DNA from: JABRWC01 sp039961675
GTDB taxonomy: Bacteria; Planctomycetota; Phycisphaerae; UBA1845; Fen-1342
Length of the DNA stretch: 14,586 nucleotides
Assembly (NCBI GenBank): GCA_039961675.1
Contig: JABRWC010000173.1
Span: forward strand, 1-14,586
Reading direction: 5' to 3'
Shown: piece by piece, positions 1-7,294 of the stretch
Layout of the letters: every line of letters begins with the position of its first letter
Position numbering within the stretch: position 1 is the first letter of the stretch
Notes under the pieces: generated by a model
What the model was told of the DNA's origin: nothing
The model's input: the letters and a program-made list of their open reading frames with translations, nothing else
Database searches by the model: none
Position numbers and translations under genes: made by a program

Positions 1-2
1 GC

Positions 3-1181
3 TTTCAAACGTGGCTGATGGCGGGGCTCGCGCTCGCGATCCTGGGCGTCATCTTCATCGCCGGCGAGCCCGACGCGCCGCGTCCGGCCCCAGCAGCCAC
101 GTCCGCACCGCCGGCGCCAAATCCGGACCGCCTGCGCGAGTACCAGGAGCGGCTGCGCGCCATGGAAGCGAGAACGGTGCAGGAGGAGCAGACTTCAACG
201 CCCGCGCCCGTCGCGCCGGCCTACACGGAGCCGGCGCCTGCGTCTCCTCCAGATCCTCTCGCAGCCGAGCGGCGGCGCCGCGACTACGAAAGCCTTTTCG
301 CCAGCAATGTCGTTCTCAGCCGCCGGCCGGAGGCGAACCGGCCGGATGCTGGCCGCATGGCTCGTGGAACCGCGTCGGTACCGACGCCGGCGACGGAGGC
401 GAGCCCTTCGCTGGACGACATCGCCGACGCGGTGGTGCGTGCCACGACGCGGGTCGCGGGCGCGGCTCAGACCCAGAGCCTCACAGCCACGACGAGCGTA
501 CCTACCGGCGAGGGCAGCACTTCATCCGGCGCCAGCCGCGAACGCACGCCCGATAGCACGCCGCCAATCGCGCCGGCCGGGCCGAGCCACCGGCTGGTCG
601 AGGGCACGCTCATTGACGCGGTCCTGACCAATCGACTGGATGGAAGCGGCGCGGCGCCCGTGAACTGCCTGGTGACCAACCCGGTGTACTCGCACAGCGG
701 TCAGCACGTGCTCATTCCCGCCGGAGCGCGGCTCCTTGGCGAGACGCGCCCGGTGCAGACGCTCGGCGAGACGCGGCTCGCCGTCTCCTTCCATCGTCTG
801 GTGATGCCGGATGGGCAGACCTACCGCCTAAATCGATTCGTCGGCATGAACCAGATCGGCGACGCCGGGCTCCGCGATCAGGTCAATCACCACTACTGGT
901 CGACGTTCGGGGCAGCGGGCGCGGTGGGGCTGATCGGCGGCCTCGCCCAGTGGCTGGGGACCACCGGCTTCACCGGCGGCTCTGGCGACCGCACCGTCAT
1001 CATCGCCGGCGGTGCCGATGCAGCCTCGCAGGCAAGCCTCCAGGTCGTGAACCGCTTCCTGAACAGGCTGCCGACGGTCACGATTCGCGAGGGGCACCGC
1101 GTCAAGGTGTACCTCACCACCGATCTGGAGCTGCCGGCATACGAGCCCTCGAATGGGGCTGTTATGAGGAGGGTTCCATGA
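3..1181 (+). CDS. trbI: VirB10/TrbI-like conjugal transfer protein, 5'-truncated by window edge
   Basis: This protein spans the inner membrane, periplasm and outer-membrane core of a type IV secretion channel and links energy from the ATPases to the outer pore. The frame is open to the left edge (residues FQTWL precede the first ATG at 18), and a hydrophobic helix (AGLALAILGVIFIAG) starts almost at once. VirB10 proteins normally have a cytoplasmic tail before that helix, so the true start is probably upstream. A long Pro/Ala/Thr-rich linker follows. The C-terminal TrbI domain begins near residue 190 of the ATG-18 numbering with LVEGTLIDAVLTNRLDG and continues through VLIPAGARLLGE, the VMPDGQTYRL strand and a hydrophobic antenna-like stretch (AAGAVGLIGGLAQWLG). 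The stop overlaps the next start as ATGA, so the two genes are probably translationally coupled. The family call is firm; the choice between the Trb and VirB names is arbitrary. Confidence 0.93.
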   Translation, partial: FQTWLMAGLALAILGVIFIAGEPDAPRPAPAATSAPPAPNPDRLREYQERLRAMEARTVQEEQTSTPAPVAPAYTEPAPASPPDPLAAERRRRDYESLFASNVVLSRRPEANRPDAGRMARGTASVPTPATEASPSLDDIADAVVRATTRVAGAAQTQSLTATTSVPTGEGSTSSGASRERTPDSTPPIAPAGPSHRLVEGTLIDAVLTNRLDGSGAAPVNCLVTNPVYSHSGQHVLIPAGARLLGETRPVQTLGETRLAVSFHRLVMPDGQTYRLNRFVGMNQIGDAGLRDQVNHHYWSTFGAAGAVGLIGGLAQWLGTTGFTGGSGDRTVIIAGGADAASQASLQVVNRFLNRLPTVTIREGHRVKVYLTTDLELPAYEPSNGAVMRRVP

Positions 1182-1966
1182 GGCGACGCGTGGCCATCGT
1201 CCTGCTCGCGCTGGCGCTCGGCGCCAGCCCGGCGCACGGCCAGTTCTTCGGGCCGATTCCGGTCATCGACGCTGCGAATCTGGTGCAGACGGTACTCATC
1301 GCCCAGCGCGCGCAGCGCCACCTGGAGGAGCTGCAGGCGCAGTACCGCACGATTCTCCGCATGGCGCAGGGCCTCGGGAGAATGGACCGCTACCGCATTC
1401 CTGCGGTGGCCGCGACGCGCCACGATTCCGGCCGCTGGCAGTACGGACAGCCGTGGCTGGAGGGGCTGAACAGCGGCGATCCAACCGGCGCGGCCTACTG
1501 GGCCACAACCGTGCCGCTGCAGTCGCCAGAGGGACTGCCGGCGCGCCTGACCGGTGCGAGCCGCCGCGCCTTCGAGCGGCAGTACGCGACGGTCGAAATC
1601 ACGGACTCCGTGGCGATGATGGGCGGCCATCAGGTGGGCGCGATCCGCGGGTACCACGGTCAGCTCCAGACGGCCGTCCAGGCGCTCGAAGACGACGTCC
1701 TGAACGGGCTCGCGCGATACCACGAGATGACGGCCATCCTCGACAAGATCGCGGCGGGAGAGCTGCTGGCGCGGCGCCAGGACATGGCGGCCAACCAGCT
1801 CCTGTCGCACGCGCTCGAGCAGCTCCTCGCGCGAGGCAAGCGGCTGCGCGACGCCGAGGCCGCCACGTTGAACATGCAGCTCGTCGCGTGGCGCGACGGC
1901 GCCTCCGCGAATCACGCGATGCGCGCCGGCATGGGCGACGCGCTGCAGGGATGGCGGCAACCGTGA
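1178..1966 (+). CDS. trbJ: VirB5/TrbJ-like conjugal transfer protein, copy 1
   Basis: This is a probable VirB5/TrbJ-family protein, an exported minor pilus or channel component acting in the periplasm or at the pilus tip. The 262-residue product opens with a clear signal peptide (MRRRVAIVLLALALGASPAHG, with cleavage predicted after AHG or HGQ). Next comes the family-like opening PVIDAANLVQTVLIAQRAQRHLEEL and long, charged helical segments. The start at 1178 has a good GAGGAGGG ribosome site a few bases upstream and overlaps the virB10 stop. The C-terminal third (AILDKIAAGELLARRQ, then LNMQLVAWRDG and DALQGWRQP at the end) closely resembles the C-terminus of the next gene, which marks the two as paralogues. 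VirB5 and TrbJ proteins diverge fast, so the call rests on the signal peptide, the N-terminal pattern and the position next to virB6. Confidence 0.85.
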   Translation: MRRRVAIVLLALALGASPAHGQFFGPIPVIDAANLVQTVLIAQRAQRHLEELQAQYRTILRMAQGLGRMDRYRIPAVAATRHDSGRWQYGQPWLEGLNSGDPTGAAYWATTVPLQSPEGLPARLTGASRRAFERQYATVEITDSVAMMGGHQVGAIRGYHGQLQTAVQALEDDVLNGLARYHEMTAILDKIAAGELLARRQDMAANQLLSHALEQLLARGKRLRDAEAATLNMQLVAWRDGASANHAMRAGMGDALQGWRQP

Positions 1967-2004
1967 CGCAGAGCGCGGGCATGGATCGCAGGGAGAGATC
2001 AGCG

Positions 2005-2847
2005 GTGAAGAAGGGCATGCGGCTTTCGGAGGGCAGGGCGCCGCGGCCGATGCGGCCCCTGCGGCGCGTGCTCGCGGCAGCAGCCGTCGTTGCCGTTGGC
2101 GCACAGGCGCCAGTCTCGGCGCAGCTTGCCGTGCACGACGCCTCAGTCACGGCGCGCAACACGACAACGGCCATCGTGAAGGAGATCTTGCTGCGTCTCC
2201 AGCAGGAGCAGCACGGCCGCCTGCGTCGAATGGCGCAGCGTCTGAGCCTCTTCACCGACCTGCGGAAGTACGTCCTCGCCGATCCGCCGCGCTGGCGCAC
2301 GCACGGCGACGAGCGCTTCATCTACTCGGCGCCGTACAACGATGCCCTCATCTTCGGCGACTCCGCCGGCGCCGCCTACACGGAGCTGGCGCATCCACTC
2401 GTCGCCGATGCGGCGCGGCTGGCGGCGCTGCCCGCGACGGCGAGGCGCCTGCTGTCCGCACGTCTGGCGACGGTCCAACTGACGGATGCCGCGATCATTG
2501 CCGGTACCCATGACACTGGCCAGCTCCGGTTCAGCGGCAGGAAACAGGAGCTGCCCGCCATCGACGCGCTGGAATCGCACGTCGTCGATCCGTCCAACGA
2601 GCAGAGCGCAACCGCTGTCCTCGACAAGATCAGCGGCGCCGTGCTGATCGGGGCGCGCCAGCGGCAGGCTCGCGTGCAGCTCCTCGCGGCACTGGTGGAG
2701 CAGCTCCTCGTTGACAGCAAGCGCGCCCGCGACACCGACGCCGCCGCCATCGCCATGCAGGTCGCCTCCTGGCGGGATGGCAAGGCGGCGAACCGGGCCT
2801 TCGCCGCCGGTACGGCGGACGCCCTGCGAACCTGGCGGCAGCCCTGA
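2005..2847 (+). CDS. VirB5/TrbJ-like protein, tandem copy 2
   Basis: This second, diverged VirB5/TrbJ-like exported protein sits between copy 1 and virB6. The GTG at 2005 is chosen because GGGAGAG lies about nine bases upstream. In-frame ATGs at 1981, 2017 and 2050 are possible alternatives, and the ATG at 1981 has a poorer ribosome site. The signal peptide is RRVLAAAAVVAVGAQAPVSAQ, and the mature part is largely helical (IVKEILLRLQQEQHGRLRRM). Near the C-terminus, AVLDKISGAVLIGARQRQ, then MQVASWRDG and DALRTWRQP, line up with the matching segments of copy 1. The middle regions also match in layout: YDDP-like loops, then ARRLLSARLATVQLTD against SRRAFERQYATVEITD. The pair therefore arose by duplication. 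Whether both copies enter the same pilus or one has a different job, such as an adhesin or exclusion factor, is unknown. Confidence 0.8.
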   Translation: MKKGMRLSEGRAPRPMRPLRRVLAAAAVVAVGAQAPVSAQLAVHDASVTARNTTTAIVKEILLRLQQEQHGRLRRMAQRLSLFTDLRKYVLADPPRWRTHGDERFIYSAPYNDALIFGDSAGAAYTELAHPLVADAARLAALPATARRLLSARLATVQLTDAAIIAGTHDTGQLRFSGRKQELPAIDALESHVVDPSNEQSATAVLDKISGAVLIGARQRQARVQLLAALVEQLLVDSKRARDTDAAAIAMQVASWRDGKAANRAFAAGTADALRTWRQP

Positions 2848-2858
2848 GCTTCAAGGCC

Positions 2859-3704
2859 ATGCAGCCGCAGCCATCGCTGAACCTCGTGCCGACGATCCAG
2901 GGAGCGATCACGCATCTCCTGACGACGTACGAGCCGGAGTTCCTGCGGTTCGGCTACCGTCTGTTTCTCGCCTTCGCCGTGATCGTGATCGCATGGCAGG
3001 GCATCAAGATGATGTTCGGGCGCGACGGCCTGGGCGAGCAGCTCTTCGACTTCGCCAAGCTGCTGCTCTTCGTGTCGTTCGGCTACGCGCTGATTGCCTT
3101 CTACGAGGCGCCGCTGCCGGGCATCGGGGTGTCGTTCAGCAACCTGATCACCGATCAGACCCACTATTTCCAGTCGGTCCTCGAGGCGCGGGCGTTCGAC
3201 AACGTCTATCGCCACTTCGACGAGCTGTCGGACCATTTCGTCCAGCCCGACGCGTGGTCCATTCTCGCTAACCTCATCTACTGGACCGTGCTCCTGCTCG
3301 TCGCCCTGGCCAAAGCGGTCTCGCTGGCCGTCATCGCGTTCGGCCTGATCGCCAGCGCCGTCTGCGCGCTGCTCGGCCCGCTGTTCGTGCCCTTCTTCAT
3401 CGTGCCCAAGCTCGACTGGCTGTTCTGGGGATGGTTCAAGGCCTTCCTGCAGTACTCCTTCATCCCGGTGGTGGCCATCGCGTTCCTGATGATCTTCGAG
3501 CAGTTCATCTTCCGCTACGTGACCACGTTGCCCCCGGTCATCACGCAGGCCGAATATGGCGTGTACGCGCTCCAGGCCGTGGCCGTCGTGATCACGTTCT
3601 GCGCCGGGATCGTGCTGGTCCCATCGCTCACCACGTCGATCTTCTCCGGGCACGGCGGGCAGGTGGTCTTCCCCGGCGTGACGCGCCTGATTCGCGGGCG
3701 CTGA
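2859..3704 (+). CDS. trbL: VirB6/TrbL-like polytopic inner-membrane channel protein
   Basis: VirB6/TrbL proteins form the inner-membrane part of the DNA translocation channel. The 281-residue product shows about six hydrophobic segments: LFLAFAVIVIAWQGIKMMF, the stretch around KLLLFVSFGYALIAFY, two adjoining helices through VLLLVALAKAVSLAVIAFG and SAVCALLGPLFVPFFIV, then FIPVVAIAFLMIFEQFIF and a last one near ALQAVAVVITFCAGIVLV. The block GPLFVPFFIVPKLDWLFWGW followed by a YSFIPVVA helix is typical of TrbL/VirB6. The ATG at 2859 lies 11 bases after the stop of the VirB5-like gene and has only a weak AAGG ribosome site, so coupling to the upstream gene is likely. The protein is shorter than many TrbL proteins, which often carry long polar tails, and it ends soon after the last helix. 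Confidence 0.88.
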   Translation: MQPQPSLNLVPTIQGAITHLLTTYEPEFLRFGYRLFLAFAVIVIAWQGIKMMFGRDGLGEQLFDFAKLLLFVSFGYALIAFYEAPLPGIGVSFSNLITDQTHYFQSVLEARAFDNVYRHFDELSDHFVQPDAWSILANLIYWTVLLLVALAKAVSLAVIAFGLIASAVCALLGPLFVPFFIVPKLDWLFWGWFKAFLQYSFIPVVAIAFLMIFEQFIFRYVTTLPPVITQAEYGVYALQAVAVVITFCAGIVLVPSLTTSIFSGHGGQVVFPGVTRLIRGR

Positions 3705-3720
3705 AGGTTGGAGGCGGAAT

Positions 3721-3894
3721 ATGCCGCGGCGATTCTCGAACGTTGCCGAACATCTGCGAGAGCCGGATCGGGTCGGCTGGTCCGACCTGCCGGGGCTCTA
3801 CTGGAAGGCGATCGGCATCACCGTCCTCCTCGGCATCCTGACGGGCCTCGTCTGGATCGGCTGGAGGATCGTCGAAATCCACGTGCTCGAGTGA
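3721..3894 (+). CDS. Small single-helix membrane protein (57 aa)
   Basis: This short gene sits between virB6 and virB8. Its ATG has a textbook TTGGAGGCGG ribosome site six bases upstream, and it ends 10 bases before the next start. The product has a polar N-terminus (MPRRFSNVAEHLREPDRVGW), a Trp/Leu-rich boundary (SDLPGLYWKA) and one transmembrane helix at about residues 28-51 (IGITVLLGILTGLVWIGWRI), ending in VEIHVLE. I do not recognise a family. Position and topology suggest a small accessory subunit of the inner-membrane complex, but that is inference. The strong ribosome site and the tight packing in the operon argue that it is translated. Confidence 0.72.
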   Translation: MPRRFSNVAEHLREPDRVGWSDLPGLYWKAIGITVLLGILTGLVWIGWRIVEIHVLE

Positions 3895-3904
3895 GGCTGA
3901 GGCC

Positions 3905-4606
3905 GTGGAGCGGGTGGTCGCGGACGTCAATCCAAAGACGATGGAGAGCGCCAAGCGGCAGTTCGTCGAGCTGTACGGCTCCGCGCTGGTGATGAACACG
4001 TATCTCAAGATCGCGCTCGTCCTCGTGTCCCTGGTCGCGCTCGGCCTGCTCGGACTGAACTTTCACACCGCCGCGAAGGCCGCACAGCTCAAGCCGCTGG
4101 TGATCAGGATCGACGAGGTCGGCCGCGCCGAGGCGGTCCAGTACGACGCGCTCACGTACCAGCCCAGGCCCCCCGAGCTGCGCTATTTCCTGACTCAGTT
4201 CGTAGTCAAGCACTTCAGCCGGATACGCGCCACGATCCAGCGCGAGTATCCCGATTCGCTCTTCTTCCTCGAGCCTGCCCTGGCCGACGCGACGATTGCC
4301 CAGAACGACCAGAGCCGCGTCCTGGAAACCTTCGTCGCCAACCCGGCCGCCGACGAGATCGACGTCGTCGTCCAGAACGTCAGCTTGAGCGAACTGGCGA
4401 AGCCGCCGTTCAAGGCCGCCGTCACATTCCAGAAGATCCACTACGCGCCCGGGACGCGCGCCGAGCGGCACCGCGAAACCTACGTCGCGCAGATCGACTT
4501 CGTGCTGCGCGAGCACGTGCCCAACGAATTCGTCCGCGTGAACCCGTTGGGACTGCAGATCACGTACTTCCGCGTCGACCAGGCCTTCGAGGAGGCGGGG
4601 CGGTGA
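3905..4606 (+). CDS. trbF: VirB8/TrbF-like inner-membrane assembly protein
   Basis: VirB8/TrbF is a bitopic assembly factor with a short cytoplasmic tail, one helix and a periplasmic NTF2-like domain. It bridges the inner-membrane parts of the secretion channel. The 233-residue product fits: a tail containing AKRQFVELYGSALVMNTYL, a helix at about residues 33-53 (LKIALVLVSLVALGLLGLNF), then a periplasmic domain with LKPLVIRIDEVGRAEAV, ELRYFLTQFVVKHFSRIRA and the closing strand NPLGLQITYFRVDQAF. The GTG at 3905 is chosen because GAGG lies eight bases upstream; an in-frame ATG at 3941 has no ribosome site. The stop overlaps the following GTG start as GTGA. Confidence 0.9.
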   Translation: MERVVADVNPKTMESAKRQFVELYGSALVMNTYLKIALVLVSLVALGLLGLNFHTAAKAAQLKPLVIRIDEVGRAEAVQYDALTYQPRPPELRYFLTQFVVKHFSRIRATIQREYPDSLFFLEPALADATIAQNDQSRVLETFVANPAADEIDVVVQNVSLSELAKPPFKAAVTFQKIHYAPGTRAERHRETYVAQIDFVLREHVPNEFVRVNPLGLQITYFRVDQAFEEAGR

Positions 4607-4893
4607 TCGCCAACGCGGCCTTTCTGGCGGCGCTCACTCTCTTCCTCCTGCTGGCCTGGCTCGCCGGCGAGCTGCGCTTTCTGGCTCCCCACAAGAGCCT
4701 GCTCTTCAGCCGCCACGGAACGCTGATTCTCGTGCTGATCCTGCTCGTGTTTCTCAACCTCTGCGCCGTCTACTACAGCATCGCCCGCTGGCTGTTCCTG
4801 CGCGATACGGGGCGCAAGCTGCTGCACCTCGACCGCCAGCTCGCAAGCGACGACGCGGTGCTCGAGGACCTGCAAACGTTCCTCAAGTCGTAG
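4603..4893 (+). CDS. Two-helix membrane protein of unknown function (96 aa)
   Basis: I do not recognise the family. The product begins with a hydrophobic helix (AAFLAALTLFLLLAWLAGEL), followed by a short loop with basic residues. A second helix (TLILVLILLVFLNLCAVYYS) comes next, and then a charged tail (FLRDTGRKLLHLDRQLASDD) that looks amphipathic. The GTG start overlaps the virB8 stop, and GGAGG lies about eight bases upstream, so it is co-translated with virB8. Size and topology loosely recall VirB3-like or other small channel proteins, but no diagnostic motif is visible, and a structural or accessory role is only inferred from the operon. Confidence 0.7.
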   Translation: MIANAAFLAALTLFLLLAWLAGELRFLAPHKSLLFSRHGTLILVLILLVFLNLCAVYYSIARWLFLRDTGRKLLHLDRQLASDDAVLEDLQTFLKS

Positions 4894-4902
4894 GAGGTGC
4901 AG

Positions 4903-5838
4903 ATGTGGCGAGAGATCGATGACCTTATGCCCGAGCGCGATCGCCCGGAGCCAAGCCGCGGCAGCCGAGCGGGAATTGAGATTCACGGCGAGAAGACATC
5001 AGCCGATCCCCGAGACGCGTTGACGCGGCATCTGGATCTGCCACGAGGGCCCGGGCGCGAGCGGGTGCGCGTGCGGCAGCACGAGTACCGCCTGTCCGGC
5101 GGCGACGTGCGGACGCTGGCAACGGTCGGCGCCTTCAGGGTCGTGCCCGCCGCGGATCTGCGCGAGGCGAATCATCGGACACCGACGCGGCCCACCCGCG
5201 ATCTCGAACGGCTCCGCGATCTCGGCCTGGTCCGGACGATGCCGTATGTCGTCGGCCGGCAGCGGACGACGATCGTCACGCTGACCGAGCGCGGCCGGCG
5301 GCTGCTCGAGGAGCACCGCAAGCCGCAGTCCGACGGCCGACTGCAGGCTTTCTACTCGGGGATCTGCAGACCTCGCGAGCTGGCCCACGATACCCGCGTC
5401 TACGCCGCCTACCTGAGAGCGGCCGAGCGCTTGTCGGAGCGCGGCTCGCGCGTTCAGCGAGTGGTGCTCGAGAGCGAGCTCAAGTCCTCGTACCAGCGCT
5501 TCCTCCAGGCCAATCGCGGTCGGCGCGACGCCACGGGGAAGCCCGAGCGGGATCAGGAAGCGATCGCGCGTTGGGCGCTGGAGCATCACCTCCCGTTCCA
5601 CGACGGGCACGTGGAGTTCCCCGATCTCCGGCTGGAGTACGAGGACCGCGACGGCCGCCGCGGGATCGAGGACATCGAGGTCGTGACGCCGCACTATCGC
5701 GGCGCCCATGCCGCCGCGAAGGTCCGGGCCGGATTCGGCCGCTACCGCGCGGTCGGGGCCAGGCTCGGCGGCTCGGCGCACGCCGGCCGCGGCGGCCGCG
5801 GTCCCGATCCCAGGCTCGCGGAGGAGCTGCTCTCATGA
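4903..5838 (+). CDS. Replication-relaxation-like winged-helix protein
   Basis: The 311-residue protein has a probable winged helix-turn-helix at about residues 70-140 (LATVGAFRVVPAADLREAN, then TRDLERLRDLGLVRT and a TIVTLTERGRRLLEEHRK wing). A second region at about 185-285 has a restriction-endonuclease-like layout: VLESELKSSYQRF, then FPDLRLEYED with PD at 240-241, then IEDIEVVTPHYRG with acidic 257-259, then a later Lys273 and a Tyr. That pattern resembles the replication-relaxation family, whose founders are implicated in plasmid DNA processing. Nuclease activity is not established here, because the canonical (D/E)xK is not clean. The ATG at 4903 is preferred over the GTG at 4897 because AGGAGG lies five bases before it. 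The stop overlaps the next start as ATGA. Confidence 0.68.
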   Translation: MWREIDDLMPERDRPEPSRGSRAGIEIHGEKTSADPRDALTRHLDLPRGPGRERVRVRQHEYRLSGGDVRTLATVGAFRVVPAADLREANHRTPTRPTRDLERLRDLGLVRTMPYVVGRQRTTIVTLTERGRRLLEEHRKPQSDGRLQAFYSGICRPRELAHDTRVYAAYLRAAERLSERGSRVQRVVLESELKSSYQRFLQANRGRRDATGKPERDQEAIARWALEHHLPFHDGHVEFPDLRLEYEDRDGRRGIEDIEVVTPHYRGAHAAAKVRAGFGRYRAVGARLGGSAHAGRGGRGPDPRLAEELLS

Positions 5839-6842
5839 AGCTGGAGCAGCGCGTGGAGGCCGTGGCCGCGCACGGCTTCACGCAGCGGCAGGCGCGGTTT
5901 CTCGTCACCGTGATGCTGCACAGCGGCGTCTGCATGCGGCGGCACTACTCCGAGTTCGCCGGCCTCGTGCACGGCCAGAAGACGCGCGAGTTCTTCGACA
6001 CCCTGGTGTCGCGTCGCTTCGCCACGGCGTATCCGTGCGCGCACGGGCGCGCCCGGTTATTCCACATCCACCACCGTAGGCTGTACGACGCCATCGGCGA
6101 GCCGGACAACCGCAACCGACGCCCGACCCCGTTGCCGCGCGCCATCGAGCGCCTGATGCTGCTCGACGCCGTGATGGCGGCTCCCGGTCTGACGTGGCTG
6201 GGCACCGAGCGCGACAAGCTCGAGCACTTCACGCTGCTGCTGCGCGGCCGGCTCGAGCGGCACGAGCTCCCGCGGCTGGTATTCGATGGACGGGCATCGA
6301 GCCGCACGCGGTACTTTCCGGACAAGCTGCCGATCGGCATCGACGCGGACGGCCAGACGCACGTCTTCGCCTACCTGGTCACCCGCTCGGCGCCGGTCGA
6401 TTTCCGGCAGTTCCTGCACCGCCACGCCGAGCTGCTCCGGGCGCTGCCGCGCTGGACGGTGCGTCTCGTGATCCCGGGGCATCTCGCGCAGGCTGCGGGC
6501 GCCTACGAGAGCGCGTGGCGCGAGGAACTGGGCGCGCCGTTGCGCCCTGGTGTCGTCGAGGAGCTGCGGTGGTACTTCGAGCAGAGGCGCCGCGTCGAGT
6601 CGGCCGCCGGAGAGCGCCGAGAGGTCATCGATGAGCCCCGGTTTCGCGCGGCCGGCGACGCTTTCCGCGCGCCTCGGTTCCGCGCGCTGTATCGGAGCTG
6701 GATCCGGGACGGTGACCGCGTGATCGACGCCGCGTGCTCGCCGGTGCTGGCCGATGCGATCGCCCGGCATGCCGGGCGGTTGGAGCGGCAGGTGCTGGCG
6801 CACAGATATCTCCATCTCTCCCCCTTGGTGGCGACGGCGTGA
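5835..6842 (+). CDS. Hypothetical protein, probable winged-helix partner of the preceding gene
   Basis: This 335-residue protein is not assigned to a named family. The start is set by the ATGA overlap with the previous stop, and GAGGAG lies upstream. Residues about 15-90 look like a winged helix (FTQRQARFLVTVMLHSG, TREFFDTLVSRRFATAYP, ARLFHIHHRRLYDAIGE). Residues about 145-215 repeat the order seen in the upstream protein: a strand, a PD at 162-163 (RYFPDKLPIGIDADGQ), a core strand (THVFAYLVT) and a helix (QFLHRHAELLRALPRW). The acidic core residue is weak, so it could be a catalytically dead relative. The last third is basic and helical. Its overlap with the preceding gene suggests that the two proteins act together, perhaps as a heteromeric DNA-binding factor. 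Confidence 0.62.
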   Translation: MKLEQRVEAVAAHGFTQRQARFLVTVMLHSGVCMRRHYSEFAGLVHGQKTREFFDTLVSRRFATAYPCAHGRARLFHIHHRRLYDAIGEPDNRNRRPTPLPRAIERLMLLDAVMAAPGLTWLGTERDKLEHFTLLLRGRLERHELPRLVFDGRASSRTRYFPDKLPIGIDADGQTHVFAYLVTRSAPVDFRQFLHRHAELLRALPRWTVRLVIPGHLAQAAGAYESAWREELGAPLRPGVVEELRWYFEQRRRVESAAGERREVIDEPRFRAAGDAFRAPRFRALYRSWIRDGDRVIDAACSPVLADAIARHAGRLERQVLAHRYLHLSPLVATA

Positions 6843-6864
6843 TTAGTTCGAGGGGGCCGAAGGA

Positions 6865-6895
6865 GGGGCCAAAGCGCCCGGGAGCTTTGGGCCCC
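6865..6895 (+). terminator. GC hairpin after the winged-helix genes, possible terminator
   Basis: GGGGCCAAAGC at 6865-6875 pairs with GCTTTGGGCCCC at 6884-6895, giving 11 base pairs with one bulged base around an eight-base loop. It lies 22 bases past the stop at 6842. No T-tract follows, so intrinsic termination is uncertain. The upstream AGGGGGCC at 6851-6858 could compete for the same right arm (complement at 6890-6897), which would allow two alternative folds. Confidence 0.35.
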
Positions 6896-7063
6896 CTGCA
6901 CGATTCTGAGGGACGGTGGTGATGATGGCGGCGAGAGTTCGAGGTCGAAAGACCCTGCGCCTTGATAAACCGTTCGTGCGCGGCGAGATAGGAAGGCCGC
7001 GACGGACGGGCGGCGGTGTCTGCCGCCCGAGGCTGGCGGGGCAGTGGAGGTCGCAGCGCGGAA

Positions 7064-7149
7064 GCAGCCGGGGCGTGAGCGACCCCCGGTCTGGAGTCAC
7101 GAATGTTACCCCGACGCCTGTTGCCGGGGGTCGCTCACGCCCCGGCTGC
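7064..7149. repeat. Perfect 26-base inverted repeat with nested hairpins
   Basis: Bases 7064-7089 (beginning GCAGCCGGGGCGTGAGC) are the exact reverse complement of 7124-7149, separated by a 34-base spacer. Each arm also folds on itself: CCGGGG at 7068-7073 pairs with CCCCGG at 7084-7089 around a 10-base loop. The DNA can therefore form one long cruciform or two small hairpins. Such paired palindromes resemble REPIN/BIME repeats, but they also suit an oriT, an operator or a recombination site. The repeat lies about 145 bases before the RHH-like gene. Copy number elsewhere would separate these options. Confidence 0.85.
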
Positions 7150-7294
7150 GTGTCTCGTTCGTCCGGACCGAATGCCCCAGAGGTTGCCAGGGAAGAGACG
7201 CATTCGAGCACACGCTGCACGCCGCCGGTCCGTCGCGCAGCGATACCGGCGTGTGGGCACGGTGGCGCGTGTCAGGCGTGAACGGGAGGACACC

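Larger units (their letters stand above)
6843..7294. other. 452-base non-coding gap, possible control or oriT region
   Basis: No ORF here has both a convincing ribosome site and a protein-like composition. The gap contains a bulged GC hairpin at 6865-6895, a perfect 26-base inverted repeat at 7064-7149 and a GC-rich remainder. It separates the winged-helix pair from the RHH-like, traG and virB11 transcription unit, so a promoter for that unit is expected inside it. No clear -35/-10 pair was found. No match to the RP4-type nick core was seen, so an oriT role is only a possibility from position. Confidence 0.5.

Noticed and set aside
893..2104. 403-codon minus-strand frame opposite virB10/virB5
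   Set aside because: It lies antisense to well-supported genes and is Arg/Ala/Pro-rich, a typical high-GC shadow.
6962..6990. Possible promoter with TTGATA and a distant GAGATA
   Set aside because: The -35 is fair, but the -10 matches consensus at only two positions, so it is not supported.
6843..7220. 125-codon minus-strand frame in the same gap
   Set aside because: It also crosses the inverted repeat, producing mirrored peptide fragments, and has no protein-like features.
6916..7281. 121-codon + strand frame across the non-coding gap
   Set aside because: It runs through the inverted repeat, has no good ribosome site, and its Arg/Gly/Pro-rich content looks like a by-product of high GC.
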